A DNA stretch of 34,574 nt, taken from IMG/VR virus record IMGVR_UViG_3300005582_000046, positions 1 to 34,574 of that record. One strand, 5' to 3'. The notes below the pieces were generated by a model. It was not told the origin of the DNA and made no database searches. It worked only from the letters and a program-made list of their open reading frames with translations. Source of the stretch: a virus. Position 1 is the first letter of the stretch. Each line of letters begins with the position of its first letter. Shown here piece by piece: positions 16,356 to 22,627 of the stretch. The position numbers and the translations under genes are program-made.

Positions 16356-17138
16356 ATGAAGTATGGCATTCTTGGCAGTGGTACTGCCAACACAAAAGTA
16401 ATACAAGACGGACTAATAGACATCAGAGAGAGCGACCCAAAGGCAGTTTTTGTTATACATGCTCGCCGTGCCCCACAAGGTTCAGTTAGTGATGTGTATG
16501 ACTTTTTAGTAGACAATGAAGTGCCCTTCATTGCAGTAACTCGTGTAGACGATAAAGCGCCAAAGGCACTAGTTAATTGTGCCACTGATGTCATTACCAC
16601 AGATGATCCTGCCAAAGAAGTTCTAAAACGATGTGACATAGTTCTGTTGCTGTGGGATGAAGGTAATGAAGATTCATCTAATCGTTTAGCCACTCTGTCG
16701 CATGATGCAGAAAAAGACATCAAGGATTTAACCATGGCGCTTACACCAATCATTGTTGAGGGTGCTGAACCAGTGGAAGAAGTAGTGCCTGTAAAAGTTG
16801 GCACTGAGGAAGAGTACGCCATCGTTGGTTTTACTCGTGACGAACTACTGAACATGAACATTGGTGTTCTTCGCCGTCAGGCTAAATCACTTGGTGTTGA
16901 GAATGTTGGTAAGACCAAGCAAGAAATTGTTGACAGTATCTGTGCAATAAGCAATGACAACAGAGAAGTTGACATTGACACAGACATGTCTGGAGAGTTT
17001 GTTGCGTCAACAGATGTGCACAACCCCAGTGATATTGGTAACGGTTTCTTTACATGGCTTGAAAATGGTGAAGTACAGTGCCACCCACTCCCACCAATTA
17101 TGGTCAAGTGGCTTATAGAGGAACTAAAAACCGCTTAG
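16356..17138 (+). CDS. Protein with alpha/beta N-terminus and Rho-N/SAP-like segment
   Basis: 260 residues behind AGGAG at 16345-16349. The N-terminal 100 residues alternate strands and helices and begin with a glycine-rich MKYGILGSGT loop after the first strand, as in Rossmann-type folds. The strand DIVLLLWDE at 94-102 fits the same fold. Residues about 158-197 form a helix-turn-helix-like unit, FTRDELLNMNIGVLRRQAKS then LGV...KTKQEIVDSI, that matches SAP/Rho-N domains, which bind nucleic acids. The C-terminus is acidic then hydrophobic. It could be a virion or late DNA-binding protein. I do not recognise a named family for the whole protein. It ends next to a convergent gene with no space between stops. 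Confidence 0.6.
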   Translation: MKYGILGSGTANTKVIQDGLIDIRESDPKAVFVIHARRAPQGSVSDVYDFLVDNEVPFIAVTRVDDKAPKALVNCATDVITTDDPAKEVLKRCDIVLLLWDEGNEDSSNRLATLSHDAEKDIKDLTMALTPIIVEGAEPVEEVVPVKVGTEEEYAIVGFTRDELLNMNIGVLRRQAKSLGVENVGKTKQEIVDSICAISNDNREVDIDTDMSGEFVASTDVHNPSDIGNGFFTWLENGEVQCHPLPPIMVKWLIEELKTA

Positions 17139-17576
17139 TTATTTAGTGGAGGCAGTAAGTTGCCAGCGCCACTTCTTATGCATGTCATCACGACTTGCTA
17201 AGAAATCCATAATGCCTTGTTCGCCTGCTTTTTCGGCAGACTTAAAAGCCTTGTTGATTGTTTCAATAACACCATCGTTGACTTTCAACAGGGCTTTTGC
17301 CATTGCTTTAGGTTCTGGCTTAACCTCTACTGACTCAACAGTGCGAAGGTCAATGAACTTGCTAAGGGTAAACGGAGCGTATTCATCCAACTTGCGAAGA
17401 TCTTCTGCAATGGTGTCAAGGCTCCCATAAACATCTTCGTAAATATCAGCAAATAGGTCGTGATATTGAGAGAAATCAGGACCTTCAACATTCCAATGAT
17501 AACCATGTGCCACAAAGTACATTGTGACAACATCGGACATTAGTGTCTTTAGATCATTTGTGAGAGTGCTCACCAT
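17139..17576 (-). CDS. dps: Dps-family ferritin-like DNA protection protein
   Basis: 145 residues from the ATG at 17576, chosen because AAGGA precedes it and it overlaps the upstream stop. An in-frame TTG at 17594 would add six residues and lies before that site. The ferroxidase residues of Dps are all present with exact spacing: H27 (in YHWNV), H39, D54 and E58, matching the His, His, Asp, Glu set of characterised Dps proteins. Dps forms a 12-subunit shell that oxidises iron with peroxide and can coat DNA. The N-terminus is short and has few Lys, so direct DNA binding is uncertain. It is the last gene of a leftward five-gene run inserted between tail and replication genes. The function is well supported; why a phage carries it is open. 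Confidence 0.9.
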   Translation of the reverse strand: MVSTLTNDLKTLMSDVVTMYFVAHGYHWNVEGPDFSQYHDLFADIYEDVYGSLDTIAEDLRKLDEYAPFTLSKFIDLRTVESVEVKPEPKAMAKALLKVNDGVIETINKAFKSAEKAGEQGIMDFLASRDDMHKKWRWQLTASTK

Positions 17577-17836
17577 TTTTCCTTGTTGGCCCAATAAGCA
17601 GCGCTCATCTTGCCTTTGGCAATGTTCTTGGCATGTCGGTCTTTAAATGCTTTGTTACGAGCAGAACCATCAGGAGAACCTGACACACCTTGCTGACCAA
17701 AGCGAATGGTTTTAATTTTGTCGCCTTCTTTGGCAACAACAATGTGTGACTTGGTTGGGTGGTCAGGGGTTGCCTTTGGTTTGTTGAAACCAGATACACC
17801 TGCACGCTCTAATCTAGGATCTTTTTTACTAGCCAT
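17570..17836 (-). CDS. Conserved basic phage protein of unknown function
   Basis: 88 residues, strongly basic, with MASKKDPRLERAGVSGFNKP at the start, a KSHIVVAKEGDKIKTIRFGQQG core, and a FKDRHAKNIAKGKMSAAYW end. I recognise this pattern as a small protein shared by many aquatic and marine myoviruses, usually annotated as unknown (DUF5872-like, from memory). The FGQQG beta segment followed by a Lys/Arg-rich helix suggests nucleic-acid contact. Its stop overlaps the Dps start by seven bases, and its start shares one base with the membrane protein upstream (TAATG), so it is coupled to both. Confidence 0.75.
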   Translation of the reverse strand: MASKKDPRLERAGVSGFNKPKATPDHPTKSHIVVAKEGDKIKTIRFGQQGVSGSPDGSARNKAFKDRHAKNIAKGKMSAAYWANKEKW

Positions 17837-18060
17837 TAATCTTCACCTTTACTTTTACCAGCAAAATAACCGCCGATAATACCAATAAGACCTACAAGAG
17901 CATTCTGTACTAAAGCAATTGCATCCGAGTTAGTTGCAAACTTTTCACCTGTAGACATTTGTTGTGCAAGCATTGATGAATACTCACCAATAACAACTAA
18001 ACCAATAAACCCTAGAATCCCCAAAGTTATGTAAATCATAAGTTTGTCTTTAATGTTCAT
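17836..18060 (-). CDS. Small two-helix membrane protein
   Basis: 74 residues with two hydrophobic stretches, about 7-26 and 50-69, joined by a polar loop of some 24 residues rich in Ser, Gln and Thr. Short charged ends (MNIKDK, and GKSKGED) fit a membrane hairpin. It could be a holin or a membrane anchor for the cassette; nothing in the sequence decides. It shares one base with each neighbour on the leftward strand (TAATG at 18062-18058 and 17838-17834), which supports it as a real gene of the Dps operon. Confidence 0.65.
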   Translation of the reverse strand: MNIKDKLMIYITLGILGFIGLVVIGEYSSMLAQQMSTGEKFATNSDAIALVQNALVGLIGIIGGYFAGKSKGED

Positions 18061-18176
18061 TACTTCTTCTTAGCAGATTCTTTTTTAGTAGCAGTCTTCT
18101 TTTTTGAAGCCTTCTTAACAATAGTTTTTTTAACAGGGGGTTTTACATTACCCATACATCCACATGTAGCACACAT
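18060..18176 (-). CDS. 38-residue Cys-rich, Lys-tailed microprotein
   Basis: A short leftward frame with ATG at 18176 and TAA at 18062-18060, joined by one-base overlaps to both neighbours. It begins MCATCGCMGNV, with three Cys in the first seven residues (C2, C5, C7), and the rest is almost all Lys, Ala, Ser and Thr in repeated Lys-Lys-x motifs, like a histone H1 tail. The Cys cluster could bind metal; the tail could bind DNA. No known family is assigned. The coupled junctions and the odd composition make a chance frame unlikely. Confidence 0.65.
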   Translation of the reverse strand: MCATCGCMGNVKPPVKKTIVKKASKKKTATKKESAKKK

Positions 18177-18346
18177 TATTTTTTCTTGTCTTTCTTGGAC
18201 ACAGCCATGTTGTCCACTAAATTGGGGTAAGGGCGTCCTGCTTTCTTAGCACGAGCCTTTGCTTCAGCCTTTTTTTCAGGCGTCAACTTCTTGTCTTTTT
18301 TGGATGGGTCTGGTGTATCCCAGACTTCTTTTTTCTTTGTAGCCAT
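18176..18346 (-). CDS. 56-residue Lys/Ala-rich protein, first gene of the leftward cassette
   Basis: The frame starts at ATG 18346 and ends one base into the next ATG. It begins MATKKKEVWDTPDP, then a Lys/Ala/Glu helix (LTPEKKAEAKARAKKA) and an AGRPYPN segment reminiscent of the GRP core of AT-hooks, and closes with KKDKKK. Net charge is strongly positive. The composition suggests nucleic-acid or polyanion binding, but function is not known. There is no ribosome binding site: a TAAAAT box ends six bases before the ATG, so the mRNA is probably leaderless. Confidence 0.7.
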   Translation of the reverse strand: MATKKKEVWDTPDPSKKDKKLTPEKKAEAKARAKKAGRPYPNLVDNMAVSKKDKKK

Positions 18347-18358
18347 GGAACTATTTTA
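18347..18358 (-). promoter_or_regulatory. Candidate leaderless promoter of the Dps cassette
   Basis: On the minus strand GTAAAATA precedes the ATG of the 56-residue gene, with six bases between the TAAAAT hexamer (18358-18353) and the ATG (18346). That spacing puts the +1 on the A of ATG. No Shine-Dalgarno site is present. No convincing -35 box is seen at 17 or 18 bases. The same arrangement recurs at 34534-34548. Confidence 0.45.
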
Positions 18359-18374
18359 CCCCATAAACGACTAA

Positions 18375-18398
18375 TGCTGGAGGCATTAACCCCCAGCA
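18375..18398. promoter_or_regulatory. Imperfect inverted repeat in the divergent intergenic region
   Basis: TGCTGG (18375-18380) and CCAGCA (18393-18398) are separated by 12 bases whose ends can add two more G-C pairs around a mismatch. It lies in the 141-base gap between the leftward cassette and the rightward replication genes, just upstream of the leftward TAAAAT box. It could be an operator for one or both transcripts. The rest of the gap holds a TATAGT-like sequence near 18441 as a possible rightward -10. Confidence 0.35.
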
Positions 18399-18487
18399 CT
18401 AATCTAAGCAACCAACACAAGGACGACCAAGTATTGAATTTATAGTGTATCCTCTAAACCCCAACCAATCAACACACGGAGCAACAT

Positions 18488-18988
18488 ATGTCAACAAAAT
18501 TTGGCGGTCCTTTCCTAGCCTTTCCCCGATGGGTACTGCCCTACCTTCAGGGAGATTCCACGGCAAAAGCAGTCCTTTTGGAGTTGTTGACTTATATGAA
18601 AGCCGAGTCCCAGAGCACCACCACCTCGTACAAATATATTGCTGATCAGGTGGGGTGTGACCGAAGGACTGTCATTCGTGCTATCGCCCGTCTAGAGGCC
18701 ACAGGAGTGCTCATACGGCGTCATAGAGGCACCAATGGTCACAATATGACCAATAGGTTCATAATCAACTTTAACAACCCTGCTGTGCTTTTGGCTGAGG
18801 AGGTAGTGTCACCCATGACACTAGGTGGTGACACCCATGACACTACCCCTAGTGACACCAGTGACACTACCCCTAGTGTCACCCATGACACCCAAATAAG
18901 AACTAATAACAAGAGTTATAAAAAGAGTAACCATAACAAGAGACCGATTCAGGACTATGAAGACCTAGAGGTGGATAATCGGATATGA
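18488..18988 (+). CDS. Replication initiator-like HTH protein (functional analogue of lambda O)
   Basis: 166 residues, ATG with GGAG at 18478-18481. Residues about 45-85 form a winged-helix unit, YKYIADQVGCDRRTVIRAIA then LEATGVLIRR, typical of phage and plasmid initiators (HTH_36/DnaD-like). The C-terminal 70 residues are low-complexity: an octapeptide Asp-Thr-x-Asp-Thr-Thr-Pro-Ser repeat at about 119-134, flanked by degenerate copies, then a Lys/Asn-rich tail. The DNA behind that repeat is a set of 24-base iterons (separate entry). It is the first gene of the replication block and overlaps the next by four bases (ATGA). By position and architecture it probably opens the origin. A transcription regulator is the alternative. 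Confidence 0.7.
   Translation: MSTKFGGPFLAFPRWVLPYLQGDSTAKAVLLELLTYMKAESQSTTTSYKYIADQVGCDRRTVIRAIARLEATGVLIRRHRGTNGHNMTNRFIINFNNPAVLLAEEVVSPMTLGGDTHDTTPSDTSDTTPSVTHDTQIRTNNKSYKKSNHNKRPIQDYEDLEVDNRI
18804..18899 (+). repeat. Four tandem ~24-base iterons inside the initiator gene
   Basis: Tandem units begin at 18806, 18828, 18852 and 18876 (first unit 22 bases, others 24). Each has paired TGACAC or GTGTCA boxes. TGACAC occurs at 18816, 18829, 18838, 18853, 18862 and 18886, and GTGTCA at 18806 and 18876. Units 2 and 3 differ by only two bases. The segment 18804-18823 is a perfect 8-bp inverted repeat with a CCCA spacer. The 24-base period equals eight codons, so the protein also shows the repeat. 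Confidence 0.85.
18804..18950. other. Candidate replication origin (iterons plus AT-rich unwinding segment)
   Basis: The iterons are followed directly by an A-rich, purine-skewed stretch: 18894-18940 is about 77% A+T by my count. Iterons inside an initiator gene, next to an AT-rich segment and followed by a loader gene, reproduce the layout of the lambda origin in gene O. That the region is an origin is inference from this analogy. Confidence 0.5.
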
Positions 18989-19398
18989 AGGCTCGCCCCG
19001 AAGATGACTGGGGTAAGCCGTTGGGGTCAGACCCCGATGCACCAGCCCCAGTTGCCAAGAAGAAACCCGCCCGTCAAGAAACCTTGACAAGTCTTATTTA
19101 TTACTTCAACGACATTCTCCCACAAGATGTTTGGGGAAACCTTAACTCTCCCGTAAATGCAAAAGCATTGTTGGTTGGATTGCGCAAACTAAAAAATGCT
19201 GGGCATAGTATTGCTGACATCAAGTCAATGATGAATTCATTTGTTGCTGGCTTACAAGTAAAACCATTACCAGTTGGTGTTGCACCATGGCGTGGATTTC
19301 TTGCTAATCTTGACGCTCTCGCCTCAAAGGTGCAAGCAACCAGTCTTAAGGAGCCTGACACATATGATGACCTCCAACCAGATACACGAATTGTCTAA
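18985..19398 (+). CDS. Replication-block protein of unknown function
   Basis: 137 residues, starting inside the initiator stop (ATGA) and ending 15 bases before the DnaC-like gene. The first 30 residues are Pro/Asp/Lys-rich and disordered. The remainder is helical with LTSLIYYFNDILPQDVW and GLRKLKNAGHSIADIKSMMN, followed by a PWRGFLANLDALASKV helix. The pattern is like small helical adaptors that accompany initiators (DnaD C-terminal or primosome type), but I do not recognise a family. Coupling between initiator and loader suggests a role in helicase loading. Confidence 0.55.
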   Translation: MKARPEDDWGKPLGSDPDAPAPVAKKKPARQETLTSLIYYFNDILPQDVWGNLNSPVNAKALLVGLRKLKNAGHSIADIKSMMNSFVAGLQVKPLPVGVAPWRGFLANLDALASKVQATSLKEPDTYDDLQPDTRIV

Positions 19399-19413
19399 CA
19401 AGGACTTATTGCG

Positions 19414-20067
19414 ATGAGCGAGTTGCGTAGTCAAAAATACTGGCGTAACCGTGATCCTGAAGAGCGTGTGCGTAACACACACATACCTAAACGCTTTCGC
19501 CAAGACACACTAGACAACTACAAGACCACAGCAAACAATGCGACCACCTTGCAGTTGATTAACAAATGGCTGGAGTCTGTAGAAACTTATGTTGAAGACG
19601 GACAAGGTTTATACATTGTTGGTGGTAGTGGTTCGGGTAAGACACACTTAGCACAAGCAGTTCTTAAGCGTGCTGTGTACAAATACAACTTGTCAGGAAT
19701 GTTCATTACTGCTGACAAGTACATCCAGATGGCATACAACGAAATCAAGTTTGGTGATGAACTTCCTGAAGGTTACGAAGACCCAAACACAATGAAGTAT
19801 CTACAAGAGACTTTTGACATTGTGGTTATTGACTCACTTGGTTCAGAGCGACCAACTGACTTTACAAAGCGCACAATTATTTCTTTGATTGAAAGTCGTT
19901 ACCACGAGAAGTTAACCACCATTGTTACAACAACAATGAAACCATCAGCACTTGAACAGATGTACAGCGCAAGTGTTGCGTCAATTATTAAATCATGTTG
20001 TTATGTTGCCCCACTTAAAGGAGATGACTACCGCATTAGTCAGTGGATTGAAGAGAATGCAGGGTAA
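19414..20067 (+). CDS. DnaC-like helicase loader ATPase
   Basis: 217 residues of the DnaC/IstB AAA+ type. Walker A is GGSGSGKT at 70-77, Walker B is DIVVID with D140, followed by Ser-Leu-Gly where most loaders have a second acidic residue. A helix with Arg residues follows near 150-165 (TKRTIISLIESRYHEK), and a TTIVTTTMKP sensor-1 segment is present (Thr in place of the usual Asn). Loaders of this family place the ring helicase on DNA at the origin. The DnaB-like gene lies two genes downstream. The 3' end overlaps the next gene by 11 bases. Confidence 0.85.
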   Translation: MSELRSQKYWRNRDPEERVRNTHIPKRFRQDTLDNYKTTANNATTLQLINKWLESVETYVEDGQGLYIVGGSGSGKTHLAQAVLKRAVYKYNLSGMFITADKYIQMAYNEIKFGDELPEGYEDPNTMKYLQETFDIVVIDSLGSERPTDFTKRTIISLIESRYHEKLTTIVTTTMKPSALEQMYSASVASIIKSCCYVAPLKGDDYRISQWIEENAG

Positions 20068-20497
20068 CGACATATCAGAATTTGCATCCATTGCACAAGG
20101 CGTTGTTTTTGATGGACTACTTGCGTCACCACCAGAAGGTGGTAGAGCATTTCTTGAATCAGTGCAACGCAGGCGCAACAACTGGGACGCAGTTATTCGT
20201 ATGTGGGAACCTAATGACATGCCATTGAAAGCATTGTCTGATTGTGTTAACCGTTTAGGTCTTGGCACAGATGTTTACACTTTTACACATCCAGATGCTG
20301 TGGATGCAATTGATCGGTGGTTAATACGCAAAGGTATTAATTGCCCAGTGTATTATTATGAATCACCAGAAATGTTGGAATACGACTTGCGTTTTCAAAG
20401 AGCAGTGCGTATCATCTACACCTCTGATGAAGAAATTGCTCGCACCCTGGGAATTAGGTCCACTGTTGTTAGCCCTGACAAAGCATGGACACCATAA
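20057..20497 (+). CDS. Hypothetical replication-block protein
   Basis: 146 residues from the ATG at 20057, which follows GAAGAG and overlaps the loader stop by 11 bases. A longer frame to 19952 would lie inside the loader gene and is unlikely. The C-terminal two thirds look alpha/beta: VYTFTHPDAVDAIDRWLIRK, CPVYYYES, and VRIIYTSDEEIARTLGI followed by STVVSPDKAW. That ending vaguely recalls HAD-like folds, without the catalytic Asp motif. Its stop shares one base with the helicase start, so it is coupled with loader and helicase. Function unknown. Confidence 0.55.
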   Translation: MQGNDISEFASIAQGVVFDGLLASPPEGGRAFLESVQRRRNNWDAVIRMWEPNDMPLKALSDCVNRLGLGTDVYTFTHPDAVDAIDRWLIRKGINCPVYYYESPEMLEYDLRFQRAVRIIYTSDEEIARTLGIRSTVVSPDKAWTP

Positions 20498-21753
20498 TGG
20501 CAAGTAGCGAGCATCTTCTCTTAAGCAAGATAATTCAAACAGCAAGCCTGTCTGAAGTTATTGATGCAGGAGTTCGCCCCGACCATTTCAACTCAGATCT
20601 TGCAAATGTATTTATTTGGGTGCTTAGTTACTGGCGTGAGTACAGCGCTGTTCCTACACCCCGTGTCATTAAGCAAGAGTACGCAGACCTTCAATTACTA
20701 AACGCTGAGGCAGAACCATTCCCACGACTCATTGATGAGTTGTTCATGGCATACAAGCACAAGCATCTTGTACTTGCAGTAACTGCGGCTACGCCATCAC
20801 TTAACAATCAGCACACAGATGAAGCCGCAAAGATTCTTTCTGAAGGATTACAAAAAGCGGCTCTTGAAGTTGCACACCTTCGTGATGTTGACATTATTCA
20901 AACTTGGGAAAAGCGTATGGAGCGTTATCGCATTATGCGAGATACTCCAAACTCATTGCGAGGAATACCATCTGGCTTTGGTGGGCTAGACAGAATTACA
21001 GCAGGGTTTCGCCCACAGCAGTTGATTACCTTTGTTGGTGAAGCAAAGAAAGGTAAGTCATTGATGACACTCATCATGGCTAATGCGGCTCACAACCACG
21101 GCATTACGCCTATGTATGTTTCTTTTGAAATGAGTATTGAAGAGCAAGAGGCTCGCTATGACGCCATCGTTGCTGGCGTATCCCACACAAGAATTATGCG
21201 TGGCGATTTAAGCATGCAAGAACTAGAACGAATTGAAAAAGCCATTAAGGTTCGCAAAAACATGCACCCATTTATCATGACCGAAGATGCTTCGTCATTG
21301 ACAACGGTCAGCGCAATCGCAGGGAAGATTCAGCAATACCGACCAGGTTTGGTAATTGTTGACGGTGTGTACTTGATGGATGATGAGAACGGTGAACCAA
21401 AAGGAAGCCCACAAGCGCTTACCAATATTACTCGTTCGCTTAAGCGCCTAGCACAGAAGTTTGATGTCCCACTTATCGGAACCACACAGGTACTATCGTG
21501 GAAACTTGGCAACAAGAAGTCTCGTCAGATATCTGCCGATTCAATTGGTTACACATCATCATTTGCTCAAGACTCAGATTTAATCTTGGGTGTTGAGTCA
21601 GACCCAGATATTGATAACCAAGCAATCGTGCGTGTAGTTCTCGCAAGAACTGCACCTAAAGGTGAGATTCGTATTAAATGGGATTGGGACACAATGGACT
21701 TCACTGAAGTCGGAGAGGAAGGCAAGGATGGCAATGATGGCTGGTACTACTGA
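20497..21753 (+). CDS. DnaB-like replicative helicase
   Basis: 418 residues from the ATG in TAATG at 20495-20499; an ATG four codons earlier has no advantage. The N-terminal domain (about 1-125) is helical and shorter than in bacterial DnaB. The RecA-like domain has GIPSGFGGLDRITAGF at 156-171, Walker A GEAKKGKS at 181-188, the catalytic Glu in VSFEMS (E211), and Walker B LVIVD with D289. A TQVLSWKLGN loop near 330 and a SFAQDSDLIL segment near 355 complete the family pattern. The ring helicase unwinds the fork and recruits primase. Loader, helicase and primase genes are nearly contiguous here. Confidence 0.88.
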   Translation: MASSEHLLLSKIIQTASLSEVIDAGVRPDHFNSDLANVFIWVLSYWREYSAVPTPRVIKQEYADLQLLNAEAEPFPRLIDELFMAYKHKHLVLAVTAATPSLNNQHTDEAAKILSEGLQKAALEVAHLRDVDIIQTWEKRMERYRIMRDTPNSLRGIPSGFGGLDRITAGFRPQQLITFVGEAKKGKSLMTLIMANAAHNHGITPMYVSFEMSIEEQEARYDAIVAGVSHTRIMRGDLSMQELERIEKAIKVRKNMHPFIMTEDASSLTTVSAIAGKIQQYRPGLVIVDGVYLMDDENGEPKGSPQALTNITRSLKRLAQKFDVPLIGTTQVLSWKLGNKKSRQISADSIGYTSSFAQDSDLILGVESDPDIDNQAIVRVVLARTAPKGEIRIKWDWDTMDFTEVGEEGKDGNDGWYY

Positions 21754-22627
21754 TCTTGGAGACTTTCTACTATCTATCGGAGTAGATGTTCGTAGAGCAG
21801 GTCAAGAAATTTCTGCTCGGTGTCCTGTACACCTAGCACGCACAGGTAAAGAAGATAACTCCCCTTCGTGGTCTATGAACGCTGAGACAGGTCTATGGAT
21901 TTGTTACTCGTGTGGTGCACGAGGCACTTTGCCACAACTCATTATGGAACTAACAGGTAAAGAAGATTTTGCTGTTACTGAAATGATTATGAACAACAAT
22001 GTCCAACGGTTGCAGATGCCTGAATGGGAGCGCCGACCTGAAGTTGACCACCAGATGTACTTGCACTACCCAGAGGTTCCTAAAAACCGTTTAGCAAGTC
22101 GCAACATCACAGCAGAAGCGGCTCGTAAACATGGTCTGCGTTGGAATGATAAAAACAACTCGTGGATTATTCCAATGGTTTCTTCCGAGGGAGACCTGAT
22201 GGGTTGGCAAGAAAAAGGTTTGAACTCCACATACAACCATCCAACAGGAGTGCGCAAGGGCGACACCCTGTTTGGTATTGAGCAGTTCAGGAGCACCACA
22301 GCCATCCTTGTGGAATCACCGTTGGATGTTGTTCGCTTTGCATCATCCTTTTCTGGCATTCAATGTCTAGGAACTTTTGGCGCACAAATTACAAAGAACC
22401 AATTACAACTGGCGTACAGTGTTGCAGACAAAGTAATTGTTGCGATGGACAATGATGAAGCAGGGATTGCCAGCGCAAAAAAGATATTTAAAGATATGCC
22501 ATTACTTAAAGGTGGTGTCTACTGGCTTCATTACGGTCACACAAAAGCAAAAGACCTTGGTGACATGACAGATGACGAGATTGAAATAGCAGTGGTTAAC
22601 GCTTCCGTAATACCTTGGTGGCTGTAG
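21728..22627 (+). CDS. DnaG-like primase
   Basis: 299 residues from the ATG at 21728, just downstream of GAGGAAGG; ATGs at 21734 and 21737 are also possible. The zinc-binding domain is CPVH (C32, H35) with C59-x-x-C62, of the CHC2 type. The TOPRIM domain has E196 in LVESPLDVV and D241-x-D243 in AMDNDEAG. Both match DnaG-type primases that make RNA primers. The linker is short, so the whole protein is about half the size of bacterial DnaG and lacks an obvious helicase-binding domain. It overlaps the helicase by 26 bases and shares one base with the next gene. Confidence 0.88.
   Translation: MAMMAGTTDLGDFLLSIGVDVRRAGQEISARCPVHLARTGKEDNSPSWSMNAETGLWICYSCGARGTLPQLIMELTGKEDFAVTEMIMNNNVQRLQMPEWERRPEVDHQMYLHYPEVPKNRLASRNITAEAARKHGLRWNDKNNSWIIPMVSSEGDLMGWQEKGLNSTYNHPTGVRKGDTLFGIEQFRSTTAILVESPLDVVRFASSFSGIQCLGTFGAQITKNQLQLAYSVADKVIVAMDNDEAGIASAKKIFKDMPLLKGGVYWLHYGHTKAKDLGDMTDDEIEIAVVNASVIPWWL

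Noticed and set aside
16307-16861. Long minus-strand open frame (184 codons) opposite the Rho-N/SAP-like gene
   Set aside because: It is Ser-rich antisense to a better-supported gene with its own ribosome site, has no known motif, and would cross a gene boundary.
18804-18899. The tandem repeats as a CRISPR array
   Set aside because: Units are contiguous, 24 bases, with no spacers and they are in frame in a protein gene. The Cas4-like nuclease elsewhere is not accompanied by other cas genes.
19952-20056. Upstream extension of the 20057 gene
   Set aside because: It would run deep inside the DnaC-like gene. The ATG at 20057 has GAAGAG just before it and a short overlap like its neighbours.
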